Shown here one piece after another: positions 47,774 through 58,706 of a stretch of 64,000 nt of DNA. Each line of letters starts with the position of its first letter. The stretch's first letter is position 1. The notes under the pieces are model-generated. The model did no database searches and was not told the DNA's origin. It saw nothing but the letters and a program-made list of their open reading frames with translations. Where the stretch lies: positions 44,297,330-44,361,329 of the forward strand of contig NC_063044.1 in the NCBI RefSeq assembly GCF_018812025.1, written 5' to 3'. The position numbers were made by a program, and so were the translations under genes. The stretch comes from Megalobrama amblycephala. Lineage: Eukaryota; Chordata; Actinopteri; Cypriniformes; Xenocyprididae.

Positions 47774-49302
47774 TAAGAAAAGTGTTAACTTCACACTTAA
47801 ATAATTAACAAGGTTTAATGACACTAGATAAATTAAAATAGAACAAAAACTTAGAGAATTATTAAAGTTGTTTTTATGCTTCTTTAAAAAGTAATTTTTT
47901 TATGTTGTCTGATAGCTGACACACATTAGCACACACACACAAAAAAATAAACACAAGCACATGCACATACCTGTAACCACACATACAGTTGGAGCAAATC
48001 TGGTTTGTGTTTTATGTAAGAGTAAAAGAGTATGTAAGACTGCCTGGACAGCACACAAACAAAATTAGCTTTAATTAGCATTCTTTCTCCAGTATGCGTC
48101 ATTCATGAGCATGTGTTTATGTGTATGTTTTGTTTGTGAAATCTGTCAGGCAGACCTCTGGATATTCAACCAGCTCTCATATGCATACGTGCTGACTTTG
48201 CAAAAGCAGTCTGCGCTTCCCGCTGCGAGAGGATGCTTCAGTGGTGAGATATAACACACACACAGGCACGCATGCAAGGTGTGAACCCTCACGCAACCAC
48301 TTATGTGCAAAGATACACGAGTCCACGAATGTAAACATCAAAAATCATTTGCACTGTCCACTTTGAGAGAACGCTTCCTGAAAAACAGCCACAGATGCAC
48401 AGCAAACTGCTCTATGTGGTTTCTCTCTCTCCATATATATATATAACCTTCTTACAGAGAAAACAACCCAATTAGTCAACTGCTGTAACCACTGCCCCCC
48501 AAACACATGCACACAAACATTTAAAAACTGAATTACGCTTTACAAAAACACATTTAGGTATATTTAACATTAATTTAGATCAGTATATTGATAATCTACT
48601 GGTTTTGCTTCAAGATTCATATTACACTGGATATCAAGAGGAAATCCAACATGGTACCAAAAAATTTTTTATCGTTCAATTGCAAAATAAATAAAAATGC
48701 AATGGCACCAGTCATTGACACAAAATATCTACCCAAATTAATTAAGATCTATTTTTTTTACCTGTGTGTGTGTGTGTGTGTGTGTATTCTTGTATATATG
48801 GTTTATGAGGACAAAAAATTAACTAATTATTTTAAATTAACATAACATGAACAACTTGGCTTTCAAATGTTATTTAAATTTCAATAGTTTTCATCAGCCA
48901 ATAATTCACCAGACAAAATAAACTGTGTTCAGCATAAACCATGTTTATCCTTGCTGCAAACCCGTATCAAATGTTGTCTGGATCATATTTTTTCTCTTGG
49001 CATCTGCCTAATTTAGCTGCTTCTACCGCAGTACTGTAGAGTGTAATTGGATACAGACATCATAAACGACAACAGAGGTTCCTCCTCCTTTTAAAAGCTA
49101 ACAAATTTTACTATACTAACTACATAATTATACATACATATTATATAGTTGCATTTTATGTTTTGCATTTAACAGGGTTTTTTTTCTCCTGTCCAGACCC
49201 TAGCAGATCAGATCTGTGACCCAATTTCTGGTGAAACCTCTGATCTATAGTGTATCACAATGATGAACAACAGCAAACCCGTGCATGAATGTGAACACTT
49301 AC
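47026..49302. other. septin9: intron with microsatellites, downstream of septin9 exon 2
   Basis: Contains (TA)n(TG)n at about 47740-47775, an AT run at 48433-48445, (GT)n at 48764-48785 and part of the TG-rich cyprinid repeat after it. No exon. Confidence 0.4.
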
Positions 49303-49386
49303 CAGTACCAGTACCAGTACCAGTAGGACTTGTTGCCTCTCCTCTCTCTGGCCTCCTCAGCCTGCCACTGGTGGACCTCGCAATGC
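49303..49386 (-). CDS. septin9: septin-9 coding exon 2 (long isoform only)
   Basis: This 84-base exon lies between the acceptor ...TGTGCTGACAG at 49387 and the donor CTG|GTAAGTG at 49302, and is phase 1 at both ends. It encodes a basic stretch, IARSTSGRLRRPERGEATSP, then a Thr-Gly run written by tandem GGTACT hexamers. Its last base plus CA from the exon at 9310 makes Ala, giving ...ALKRSFEVEE, exactly as in septin-9. The SGRLRR block is the shared hallmark with the human long isoform; the Thr-Gly run is not in the human protein. The next exon lies about 40 kb away across the largest intron of the window. Confidence 0.88.
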
Positions 49387-49668
49387 CTGTCAGCACAGAA
49401 GACATAATAGAAACGCGTATCAGAATGATCTAATGAGGAGGAAGGATATAGAGGAAGATGTAAAGGACACGGTGTCCAGAAGAAATGAAGTAGAGGGAAG
49501 CAGATGTGTTTGGAACAGACATCAGAGGAATGAAGCTCTGCCCACTCAATTAAGGGCTGCATGTGTCTGTAAAATCAAGTCAGATGGGTCACAAACACAT
49601 AGACAGATCAAACGCTGCTGTCTTTTGAAATCTGTCTTGAAATCTACAACCCTTCAGATTGGAAGGAT

Positions 49669-50135
49669 TAAAGTCGGCATGAAACGGAAGTTGTGATAGT
49701 CTTTTCTTCTCTATTATGACTGATATCTGAGTAAGGCCCTGTTCACACTAGTGCGTTTTTGTTTTAAAACGGCGTTTTAAAATGAACACGATCCTCGTCT
49801 ATACTGGCGCTTCCACAGCGTTTCAGAAATAATCTCAGTCTACACTACACGGCCAAAAAACGCATGTCACATGACCGTTCATACACACTGGGCATGCGCG
49901 TACATACAGAGTGAACATTTTCAAACTAAAATGGGGTCTCCATTTTACGCACTAGTGTAAACGGGGCTTGAAATGGCTTCTCAAACAAGAAAAAAAATGT
50001 AGGGTGGGACTTGATTTTGTCCATTGGGAATTGGATCATTGGATGGTTGTGGTTTGCTGTGATATCACATGAGTGACAGGTTGCCCCGCCCTCATGCCAG
50101 TAAGCACATCTTCAGAGAAGAGATGGTGCTGCAAG
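49669..50135. repeat. dispersed repeat (ATGAAACGGAAGTTG family), split by a fold-back
   Basis: GGTGGGACTTGATTTTGTCC and its surroundings match 53876-54110, which lacks the 240-bp insertion seen here at 49735-49970 and so serves as an approximate empty site. Confidence 0.6.
49735..49970. mobile_element. fold-back MITE with GTTCACACTAGTGCG ends
   Basis: GGCCCTGTTCACACTAGTGCG is mirrored by CGCACTAGTGTAAACGGGGCTT. The end style resembles the 41-42 kb pair, but no clear target duplication was seen. Confidence 0.6.
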
Positions 50136-51195
50136 TCACTTTATGGTGTATCAGACGTCATACACAAGAAGTGATTCAATTTGGAGTTTTGCAAAGTGAC
50201 AGTGTTTATAACTCACGACAGTGAGATACAGAGATGACTCTAAAGGTCAAACTGTAAAGGCCAAACTTGTTTGCACAGGTTTGAACTGTAATGTAGGTCA
50301 TGCTATATATGGTTGGTAGATGTGCAATGATACTGGTAAATGTGATCATTTTAAAAACAAGCTGCATGGGGGAAAAGAGACATACACAAATGCCTTTCCA
50401 TAAGTGGGCCCATCTTAAGAGCACATCCAAATTATATTTAACCTAAAAATAAAAAATAATTAAATAAAAATGATATTTAGAAACATTAAACTTTTTTTTT
50501 TTTACAACATTTTCATATACATTTAAGCTCCTAATTCTCATAACCGTAATGCATAAGAGCCTTATTCTCATTACTGTAATTGTGGTAGCAATTTCTTGTA
50601 ATGCCTTTAATTTATGCTGACTGTAATAAAAACATATTCTATTACTGTAATTTTAATTATACATCACAAAAAAAAAAAAAAATTCACAGTTAAGTAACTT
50701 TTAACAACAGTTTTCGTAAATAGTTTGACTCATCTTGCCATTTCCTCCAAATATATCACTGAGAGATACCACAATCTATGTGTATATAAATGTAAGTCCT
50801 TACAGTTCAGATGTTTCACTGATACCGAGAAGTATGTAACAAAGAAAAGGCTAAGACAAGTTGAATGTGTGAATTTCCTGTGTGCCGCTAACATAGGAAA
50901 CAATGAAACTCTTCGCTAGTCCCTACAAGCATAACAATTATTGTGTTTCACAGGGGACAAGGCATTAACTTGTTTCCATTCAGATGTGTTGTTTTAGTCA
51001 TCGTTTCTGGCAACTTTCTGACACTCTTTGGTGAGTCGCTGAGTCAGTTTGCTCTTCCTGCAGAGGAATCTGTGTATTGGCTCTGTGGTTGAATGTTTTG
51101 GCACCAGTAAAATGTCAACAGTTTTAAAGACTTATCCAAAATCTGTTGACACTTGTTAGTGGCATGCATCACAGATATAACAAAATGTAAACATA
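50136..51195. other. septin9 intron 1 sequence without recognised features
   Basis: AT-rich with short homopolymers; nothing identified. Confidence 0.4.
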
Positions 51196-51433
51196 CACGG
51201 TCAGAAAAAAAGGTACAGTGCTGTCACTGGGGCGGTACCCTAAGGTACAAAGGTAAAAAGGTACATCTTTGTACCTTACTTACCCCTAAATGGTGCATAT
51301 TAGTACCTTAAAGGTACATATTAGTACTTTTAAAGTGCATATTTGTACCTTAAAGGTACATATTAGTACATTTTTACCTTTGTACCTTAGGGTATCGCCC
51401 CAGTGACAGCACTGTACCTTTCTTCTGACAGTG
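51196..51433. mobile_element. 238-bp MITE with inner minisatellite
   Basis: CACGGTCAGAAAAAAAGGTA pairs with TACCTTTCTTCTGACAGTG, and the arms continue through GTGCTGTCACTGGGGCG. The centre repeats a roughly 21-base unit, TACCTTAAAGGTACATATTAG. Flanked by TA. Confidence 0.75.
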
Positions 51434-52516
51434 TAGAGATGGGGCCATTAGCTTTAATAATGCATCACTCTTGTCTTGTCTAACAGATAAAAATAGGCTA
51501 CTTCAGAGAAAGTTGCCCTCTTACCACTACGTCGCTGGTTCAGACTAAATCAATCAAGCCCAGAAGCAGTCATTCAGTGCTTTGGTTTACCAAAATGCTA
51601 GACCACCAAAACTTTTCCAATGTATCAGCTGCTCTTTGGGTTAATTTTGCATGATAAACTCAGGCTGTCTCGGCTTTTATGCATTTAGATACTGATTTGG
51701 TTAGTAATTTGTTTTCTCACATACATGAACAAAAACAACCAAAAAAAAACTGTTTTTCCTGTCAAGCCTTCTGAGACCCTATTCAGCAAGTCTAAACATA
51801 AAAGCATAATGTGTTGAAATGCAATAAGCCACAAAGTACAGGAAATATTCACACAATGAAGGTAAAGTGGCTGAGTGACAGAAATAATATACCAGGTATA
51901 CAAAGTATATCATGTAACACTGTTTATATTAAATTAAACCTGCCTTCAGGGTGAGTTCATACACGAAATTCAGTGACAAGCTGACAAAATGGATTTATAT
52001 GTTATGAAGTGGCTGAAAATGTCCTCAGTATTATTGACACACTACAGAGATAAGAAAGGGTGAGATCATTTGGGTTGTTTTCTGTGTAAATAAGAGGGGT
52101 CCCTGCACATAACATTGGGACATGACGGAACAGGCCAGCATTGCCAAATACATACGCTCAAATGTGGGTTGCATCACATGCACTATGGCTTACTACTGTA
52201 GTTTGTTTAATTTTTTTATTTTGTACATTTTTTTATATTGTCAATTTTCATTGTCAGAGATTTTTTTAATCAATTTTCTTCATCAGCCAGTGGAAGTAAA
52301 AATGCAACACATTTTATCAGTGCTACTTGTAATTTTAGAACCACTAAAGTTTTTACTTAAACAGAGAAGGCAGCAATTAAAATTAGGTTAATTAAAATAA
52401 AATACTTTTAAAAAATTGCATTAGTTATGTTTACAGATATAATAATTACAGATAATTCATTTTTTACATACTAAGATTCTAACATATGTAATATCTACTA
52501 CTAATTGTCTATTTGG

Positions 52517-52518
<2 letters not shown>
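51434..52518. other. septin9 intron 1 sequence without recognised features
   Basis: AT-rich; no exon or element boundary recognised. Confidence 0.4.

Positions 52519-52576
<58 letters not shown>
52519..52576. repeat. (AT)n microsatellite
   Basis: About 29 uninterrupted AT units lie directly against the left end of the following fold-back; a shorter AT run lies beyond its right end. Confidence 0.95.
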
Positions 52577-52579
<3 letters not shown>

Positions 52580-53511
52580 TACAGTCCAAAAGTTTGGAAC
52601 CACTAAGATTTTTTTATGTTTTTAAAAGAAGTTTCGTATGCTCACCAAGGCTACATTTATTTAATTAAAAATACAGTAAAAAACAGTAATATTGTGAAAT
52701 ATTATTACAATTTAAAATAAGTTTTCTATTTGAATATATTTCACAAAGTAATTTATTCCTGTGATGCAAAGCTGAATTTTCAGCATCATTACTCCAGTCT
52801 TCAGTGTCACATGATCCTTCAGAAATCATTCTAATATGCTGACCTGCTGCTCAAGAAACATTTAATGTGTACAATTGTACAAAATATTTGTGTACAATAT
52901 TTTTTTTCAGGATTATTTGATGAATAGAAAGTTCAAAAGAACAGTGTTTATCTGAAATCTAATCTTTTGTAACATTATAAATGTCTTTACTGCCACTTTT
53001 GATTGATTTAATGCATCCTTGCTGAATAAAAGTATTCATTTCTTTAATTTCTTTACAAAAAAAAAAAAATAAAAATTCTTACTGACCCCAAACTTTTGAA
53101 CGGTAGTGTATAATGCTACAGAAGCTTTGTATTTCAGATAAATGCTGTTCTTTTGAACTTTCTATTCATCAAGGAATCCTGAAAAAAAAAGTACACAACT
53201 GTTTTCAACATTGAAAATAATCATAAATGTTTCTTGAGCAGCAAATCAGCATATTAGAATGATTTCTGAAGGATCATGTGACACTGAAGACTGGAGTAAT
53301 GATGCTGAAAATTCAGCTTTGCATCACAGGAATAAATTACTTTGTCAAATATATTTAAATAGTACACAGTTATTTTAAATTGTAATAATATTTCACAATA
53401 TTACTGTTTTTACTGTATTTTTAATTAAATAAATGTAGCCTTGGTGAGCAGACGAAACTTCTTTTAAAAACATTAAAAATCTTAGTGGTTCCAAACTTTT
53501 GGACTGTACTG
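52577..53511. mobile_element. complete 0.93-kb fold-back element (ACTACCGTTC family), copy 2
   Basis: It begins CAGTACAGTCCAAAAGTTTG and ends with its reverse complement, flanked by TATA. The interior, including a central AACTTTTGAACGGTAGTGTA junction (about 53090), is closely similar to copy 1 at 3008-3937. Confidence 0.75.
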
Positions 53512-53875
53512 TATATATATATATATTCTTTGCCTTTGCCATCTTTCCAACTGATTTTAATTTGGTAAAAACCCTGTTTAAAACCCTATATAAGTGGAAA
53601 TTATTCATTTTGAAATCACTATTATTATGATTACATGTTTCAAACATTGCACATTTAGACATTCTGTTTCACAATCATAATGAATACAGAAGAAAAAATA
53701 CCGACTACAAGTGTAAAAACAATCTAAAATAAAACCATGCCTTTTGTTTCCTCTATAGACCAGTACCCACCCATTAAACCAGACATATCAAGAAAGAACA
53801 GGAAGAAATTGCTACTAAATACAGTGTCTTTGTGAGAGACACACTTCAGAGATGTTTAATCTGAGCTTTAACACT

Positions 53876-54110
53876 TAAAGTTGAGATGAAACGGAAGTTG
53901 AGATAGTATTTTCTTCCTTATTGTGACATATCCGAGTAAAAAAAGAAAAAATGTTGGGTGGGACTTGATTTTGTCCACTGGGAATTTATTGGATCATTGG
54001 ATAGTGTTGGTTTGCTATTGCTCGATCTCATGTGAGCGACAGGTTGTCCCGCCCCTGCGCCAGTAAGCGTCATCAGAGAAGAGATGTTGCTGCAAGAAGG
54101 ATGGGAAGTT
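53876..54110. repeat. dispersed repeat (ATGAAACGGAAGTTG family), uninterrupted copy
   Basis: Matches 49669-50135 without the inserted MITE. Non-coding. Confidence 0.6.
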
Positions 54111-56727
54111 GTTTTGTTTAAATATCATGAGGGCATGTGAATTAGAATTTAAAAAAAAAATTATGTACATGGATAAATCATTTATAATTGCAGCAATATT
54201 CCATAAAAAAAGGAGTTGTCAATTTTGATTTCATGGTGACTTTGTGTGTCATTTTGTTCTGTTAAAAAACTTTATCCGTCCCACAACTATTGTATAAGTA
54301 AAAAAAAACTGTAGGTTGATTCTCCTGAAATGTGTAATCACTGTAAATCTGTGGCACTATCAAAATATCACTCTGTTTTTAAACATCCCGACCAGGGGTG
54401 CTTTTCCCGTACAACGACGCAACTCTCTGCTTCACTACCATAGTATAGTCTTGCGGAGCCAGACCTTCAGACTGACGGCAGAAGGTCTGGACTCTATCAC
54501 AGCTTTCATTGGCCAAGGACCGCCCAAGAGGACGTTTGACTGACATGTTACGCACCAAATCACAGTTCATTTTGTTCCATGTCATGTTTAGGGGCGTGAA
54601 AATGTAAAGTCAATGTCCCTACAATAACAGACCGGCGTGCATCTAATAAATTATTCATTCAAAAACGTTGTGCAAGTTTACTGCAACAATGGAGCTGTGA
54701 ACTTCACATACTTTTAAAAAAATCTACTGTTTACTTGATCCTGGAAAGCCCTCATCATCACAATTATAAAAACGATGGCGTTCTTCTCCCACGAGGGGGG
54801 TTTGGCGTCACGCCATTAGTTTCTAGGCGGTCCACTAAAGGAACACGATACACGCGTCTCCCGGACATCCTGTAGAATTCAACCAACCAGATGACGACTT
54901 CGAAAATCCTGAAGTGATTCCACTTAAGCGTGCCATATGCATCAGACGTTCAGCCAACAGTCCTTGGGCGTGACGTCTGAGGCTTAGACTAATCATAGGA
55001 CCCTGCATCTTTGAAGAAATCAACTAGCTAGTCACGACTGTTTCCCGAAACAGTATTGTCACAAATTTGTCGTTCAACCATGCTGGTTAATGATGTCACG
55101 CAGGTAGTGGAATAATAACTTCTTTTAATGAATCTGTTTGAGATTGAATTAATGCTAGATTGTTTTCTATAAATTACAGACATGGAGTTATTTTGCTTTA
55201 TTTCCAGATTCAATCATAGGCTCATTCTTACATATAGAGCTTGTACACACAGACGCACTCTTCAAAAACGGTTCTTAAAATCTCTTAACAAACTAAAAGA
55301 CATGAATGACTTTTGTATACATTCGAAATAAAAGATATAGATTGTCAACTTGCTAATTAAGGATTTATTAAGCCCACTTGTCATGCAAACTGCTTCTAAC
55401 CACAGCTCGAGAGCTGTAGTTCCAACCACACAACTGTGCGATGCTGATTGTGAATGTTCGTTAGAACTATGTTTTCGGGAAACACAGACTCTTTGATAAC
55501 GGTGACCATAGTTGGCTAACAATGCTTTCGGGAAATGCACCACAGCCTGACATAGCAACACCGACTTGACCAGTGTTGGCAGTTTGGGGTGGTTTTATAT
55601 CTTTGATTGACCAATGACAGATAGGGGGAGTGTTTGGGAAGTTAGTTTGGAAACAATCATAATTTTGGTAATGCTAGCAGAAATCTGTAGCCTTGCTGGA
55701 CATGTGACACTGACAGTGACGGAAGGCAATCTTTAACTCCTCTCTCCTGATTCTTAGCTATAATCACCTTGTGAGATGAAGTGGCCATTATCAATCCATG
55801 ACATTTCCGTGTCCACATTCAGTAATCACTAAAGATAACAGTCTTGAGTGACAAAAACTGAAGCAGGGAGACATGGAGGAGGTAGGAAAGGACCAAACCA
55901 TCTGTCAGTTTCAGTGTCAAGTCAAGTGCTGTCAAAGGAAACATTTTAGCACATGTGAAATGTGTGACATGGTACTGAAAATGACTGTGATCAACCTTCC
56001 AAGTCGACATGCCTCTGGAGCAGAGAGGAATTTCAAAGCACTCTCGGCCTGGGTTAATTTTACAGGAGATTTGAGTTGCCGCTGACTCACCTGTCAGCTC
56101 GACTGTGATGACAGGGCAGGTCAGGAAAGGGGAGGGAGGCAGTGAAGGAAAAGGAGCCAGATACCGATAAAAAAAATGTGCTATAGCTAGTGCAGAGTCT
56201 CTATTGCCTCAGTAAGCTCTGTTGGGCAATGATCCAAAATAAAGGATTAACAAAGAGATTCATTCATCCGCTCAAAATCATTCACTTCCAGATGAGACAT
56301 GGGAGACATTTTTTAGCATGAAACCTAACAGTATTCCACATGGAATTATTGCAAGCAATCCAACATGTAGTTTTTTTCCATAAGATCTTCACACTTAAGT
56401 GTCCAATAAACAAAATGGAGGCGGAAAATGACTCATAACAGTTCAGGAATCAGAAGTTCATCCAAGCATTAAACTGCTGCAGAAAGAGCTGACAGTGTGT
56501 CATGATTAATAAATGATCTGTGTGATTTACGCCCTGTATGTGTGAACATGTCTAGTGGAGTCTTCTTGTGTTAGTGTTTGATTACTTCTCATTGTGAGTT
56601 ACTGATTTACCTCAAGTGCTCAGGGTGTGTTACACGGTAAAGCACACATGTGCACACGCAATACAAAGTGTTGCATAATCTTTGAAAAATGTAAATCAAT
56701 AAAAAAAAACTTGAAGTGCTTATGACT
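54111..56727. other. intron with decayed repeat DNA
   Basis: 54400-54600 (AGCCAGACCTTCAGACTGAC, CATTGGCCAAGGACCGCCC) and 55035-55540 (GTTTCCCGAAACAG...TTTCGGGAAACAC) look like dispersed cyprinid repeats with inverted GTTTCCCGAAA-type ends. No exon recognised. Confidence 0.35.
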
Positions 56728-56941
56728 TTAAAGGGATATTTCAGCCAAAAAAATAAAGTTTTGTCATCATTTACTCACCCTTATGTTGTTCCATGTTGTG
56801 GTTTTTGTCTTTGCCCATTGACATTCCTCCAATGGGCAAAAGCAGTTGAAACATTCTTCAAAATATCCAAGAAAGTCATACAGGTTTGGAACAACATGAA
56901 GTAAATGATGACAGAATTTTTATTTTTGGGTGAACTATCAT
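56728..56941. mobile_element. short TTAA-type MITE (Angel-like)
   Basis: TTAAAGGGATATTTCAGCC at the left; GATGACAGAATTTTTATTTT followed by GGGTGAACTATCA at the right. About 214 bp; right TTAA lost. Confidence 0.7.
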
Positions 56942-58444
56942 TGTTCTTGCAGTGGAGGCCAAGGTTGTACTTGAGGGATAATCTCTGAATGAGATCACAT
57001 ACACTGTGTGCTGCCAGAGAAAGAAGGAGAAAAAGGACAGACTGATTACATGATCCAACATGTGTGTGCTAGGAGTTGGGTGTGCTGTGACAATGACTTT
57101 GGCAGGCCCGAGGAAACGCTACATTCCTGCCAAATCATTGTGTACACAGAGAGTTCGGCTTATGAGTCTGTCGAGATTATAGGGAAGAAACATGCGGCTG
57201 TTCTCAATGGAAGTGCTCTATGTAGCGCCGCAGGCTCTGTTGCACAACGAAGGGGAAACAGCATAGGTAAAACACTGGGAACAAGCAATGAATGTTCTCC
57301 ATACTACAAAATGCAGCTGCCACTGTGATACAGGGAAGCTAGCATGTTCAGTCACACAAATGAGTTGATGTGATTATCACCCTAAATGTGTCCATTGACA
57401 GATCAGTCTTGAGGTTTTCCTTAGGGTTGTAAAGGTCTTTCTTTCTAGGGTCACAAGGGTCTAGGGTCATTTTTAGCTTTTTACCAAAATACTAAAAATC
57501 ACCCTCATTCTGAAAACATATCTTTCTGTTCAGGAAATGGAAAAAAATATAAAATATTAAAAAATATATGATTTGGAGGTGTCAGTCAACCCCCCAAGAT
57601 GGGGTTAGCCAGTCTTATGATTTCTTTTTTCTTTCTTTCTCAAAAGTTTCCAGCAAATTATAAAGTTAGGTTAGCCTACAAGTTTAGTCAGTGTGCGTAG
57701 CCTATCTTTACTCGTCGCCAAATAGACTGCCAAAGGGGGGTAACCATAACAACAGAACGACGCTTGCGTTTTCCATTGCAGTCGGTTTGGGCGGTACACG
57801 TCGATGATAAACAACACTGACAAATGATTATGTAGACCTATAAGTTTATTATAAATGTGCACATCACAAATGTCGGCCTATAACAAAGAAGTTTATTGAC
57901 ATTTGGATAACTGCTATAGTGGCGCGAGACGACGAATCCCGCCAAGAATCTAATTCACACAATGCAAAACGTATGACATCCTTAAGGAAATAACCCCTAA
58001 TTAATAATTGTACAAGACCCCAACGTTTGTCATAAAATAGCATATGTTTATCTAAAAATGTTCTACAAAATAATTTAAGTAAACCAGGCCAAAGGGTAGG
58101 CTAGCTATCTGACTTCCCTGAGCACAGCACATGAGCAAAACTACTTAGTTCATTGAAATTATGGGAGGTAATTTTCAGTTAATCGGTTAAGGCCTAACGT
58201 TACGTATTAGCCTACAATGCCAATTTCTATTGTTTATAGCCCAAGATGATTAGTTTTTAGAGATTATTTGCATACATGTTGTATAAGTCCTAAATCGACT
58301 GTTTATAATAAAAAGAGAATATCACAGCGCAAATAAACTTTTCAAGTTTGCTTTCACTTTTACATAGCGGTATCTAGATTAACTGCTATTTTATGAGAGA
58401 TAACATTGGTTGTTGACAAAAAAACTTTCGATGGTCCTACTCAC
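56942..58444 (-). other. septin9: septin9 intron 1, first part after exon 1a
   Basis: Begins at the exon 1a donor (58444). Apparently single-copy, with no other feature recognised. Confidence 0.4.
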
Positions 58445-58463
58445 CAGAATATGTTTTCTTCAT
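58445..58463 (-). CDS. septin9: septin-9 coding exon 1a (start of the long isoform)
   Basis: The minus strand reads ATG followed by six codons (M-K-K-T-Y-S-G, the last codon split) and then a consensus donor, G|GTGAGTAGG, at 58444. The coding part is only 19 bases and ends in phase 1. The split codon is completed by the first two bases of the exon at 49386. Together they give MKKTYSGIARSTSGRLRR, which closely matches the MKKSYSGGTRTSSGRLRR start of human SEPT9 isoform a (known family sequence). Septin-9 is a GTP-binding cytoskeletal protein that caps or joins septin filaments and binds microtubules and actin. The match in sequence and in splice phase makes this assignment strong even though the exon is tiny. 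Which teleost paralogue this is (9a or 9b) cannot be told from this piece. Confidence 0.88.
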
Positions 58464-58706
58464 GTTCATCGGGTCTTTTTTCTCCTGTGAATTTCAACTT
58501 TAGTCTGTTAAGTCCGTATCTCAGATTGCAACATCTGAAATATGTTCGATAGTTGCGTTGAATTTCTCTCTGGCACTCCACAAAGCACATGTACCTCGAT
58601 CAAAATGTATGTATTTAATTCGTCCTAAAACTAAACCAACTAAATCGGTTAGAACTAAACTCCCACACACCTCCAGCTTTACCTGTCCACACACACACAC
58701 ACACAC
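58464..58706 (-). promoter_or_regulatory. septin9: probable 5' leader and promoter region of septin9 exon 1a
   Basis: This is the sequence immediately upstream of the exon 1a ATG on the minus strand. It is non-repetitive except for an (AC)n microsatellite at about 58685-58706. I see no splice acceptor directly before the ATG, so the leader probably continues upstream into this block. No TATA box is evident and the transcription start cannot be placed from sequence alone. Confidence 0.35.

Larger units (their letters stand above)
9311..49302 (-). other. septin9: septin9 giant intron between exons 2 and 3 (contains exon 1b)
   Basis: This roughly 40-kb intron begins with GTAAGT at 49302 and ends with CACAG at 9311. 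It is interrupted only by alternative first exon 1b (44915-44936). It holds the DIRS retrotransposon and most of the MITE load described in separate entries. I see no other convincing host exon in it. Confidence 0.8.

Noticed and set aside
52519..52576. Regularly repeated DNA considered as a CRISPR-like or origin-type array
   Set aside because: It is a plain AT dinucleotide microsatellite in a vertebrate intron.
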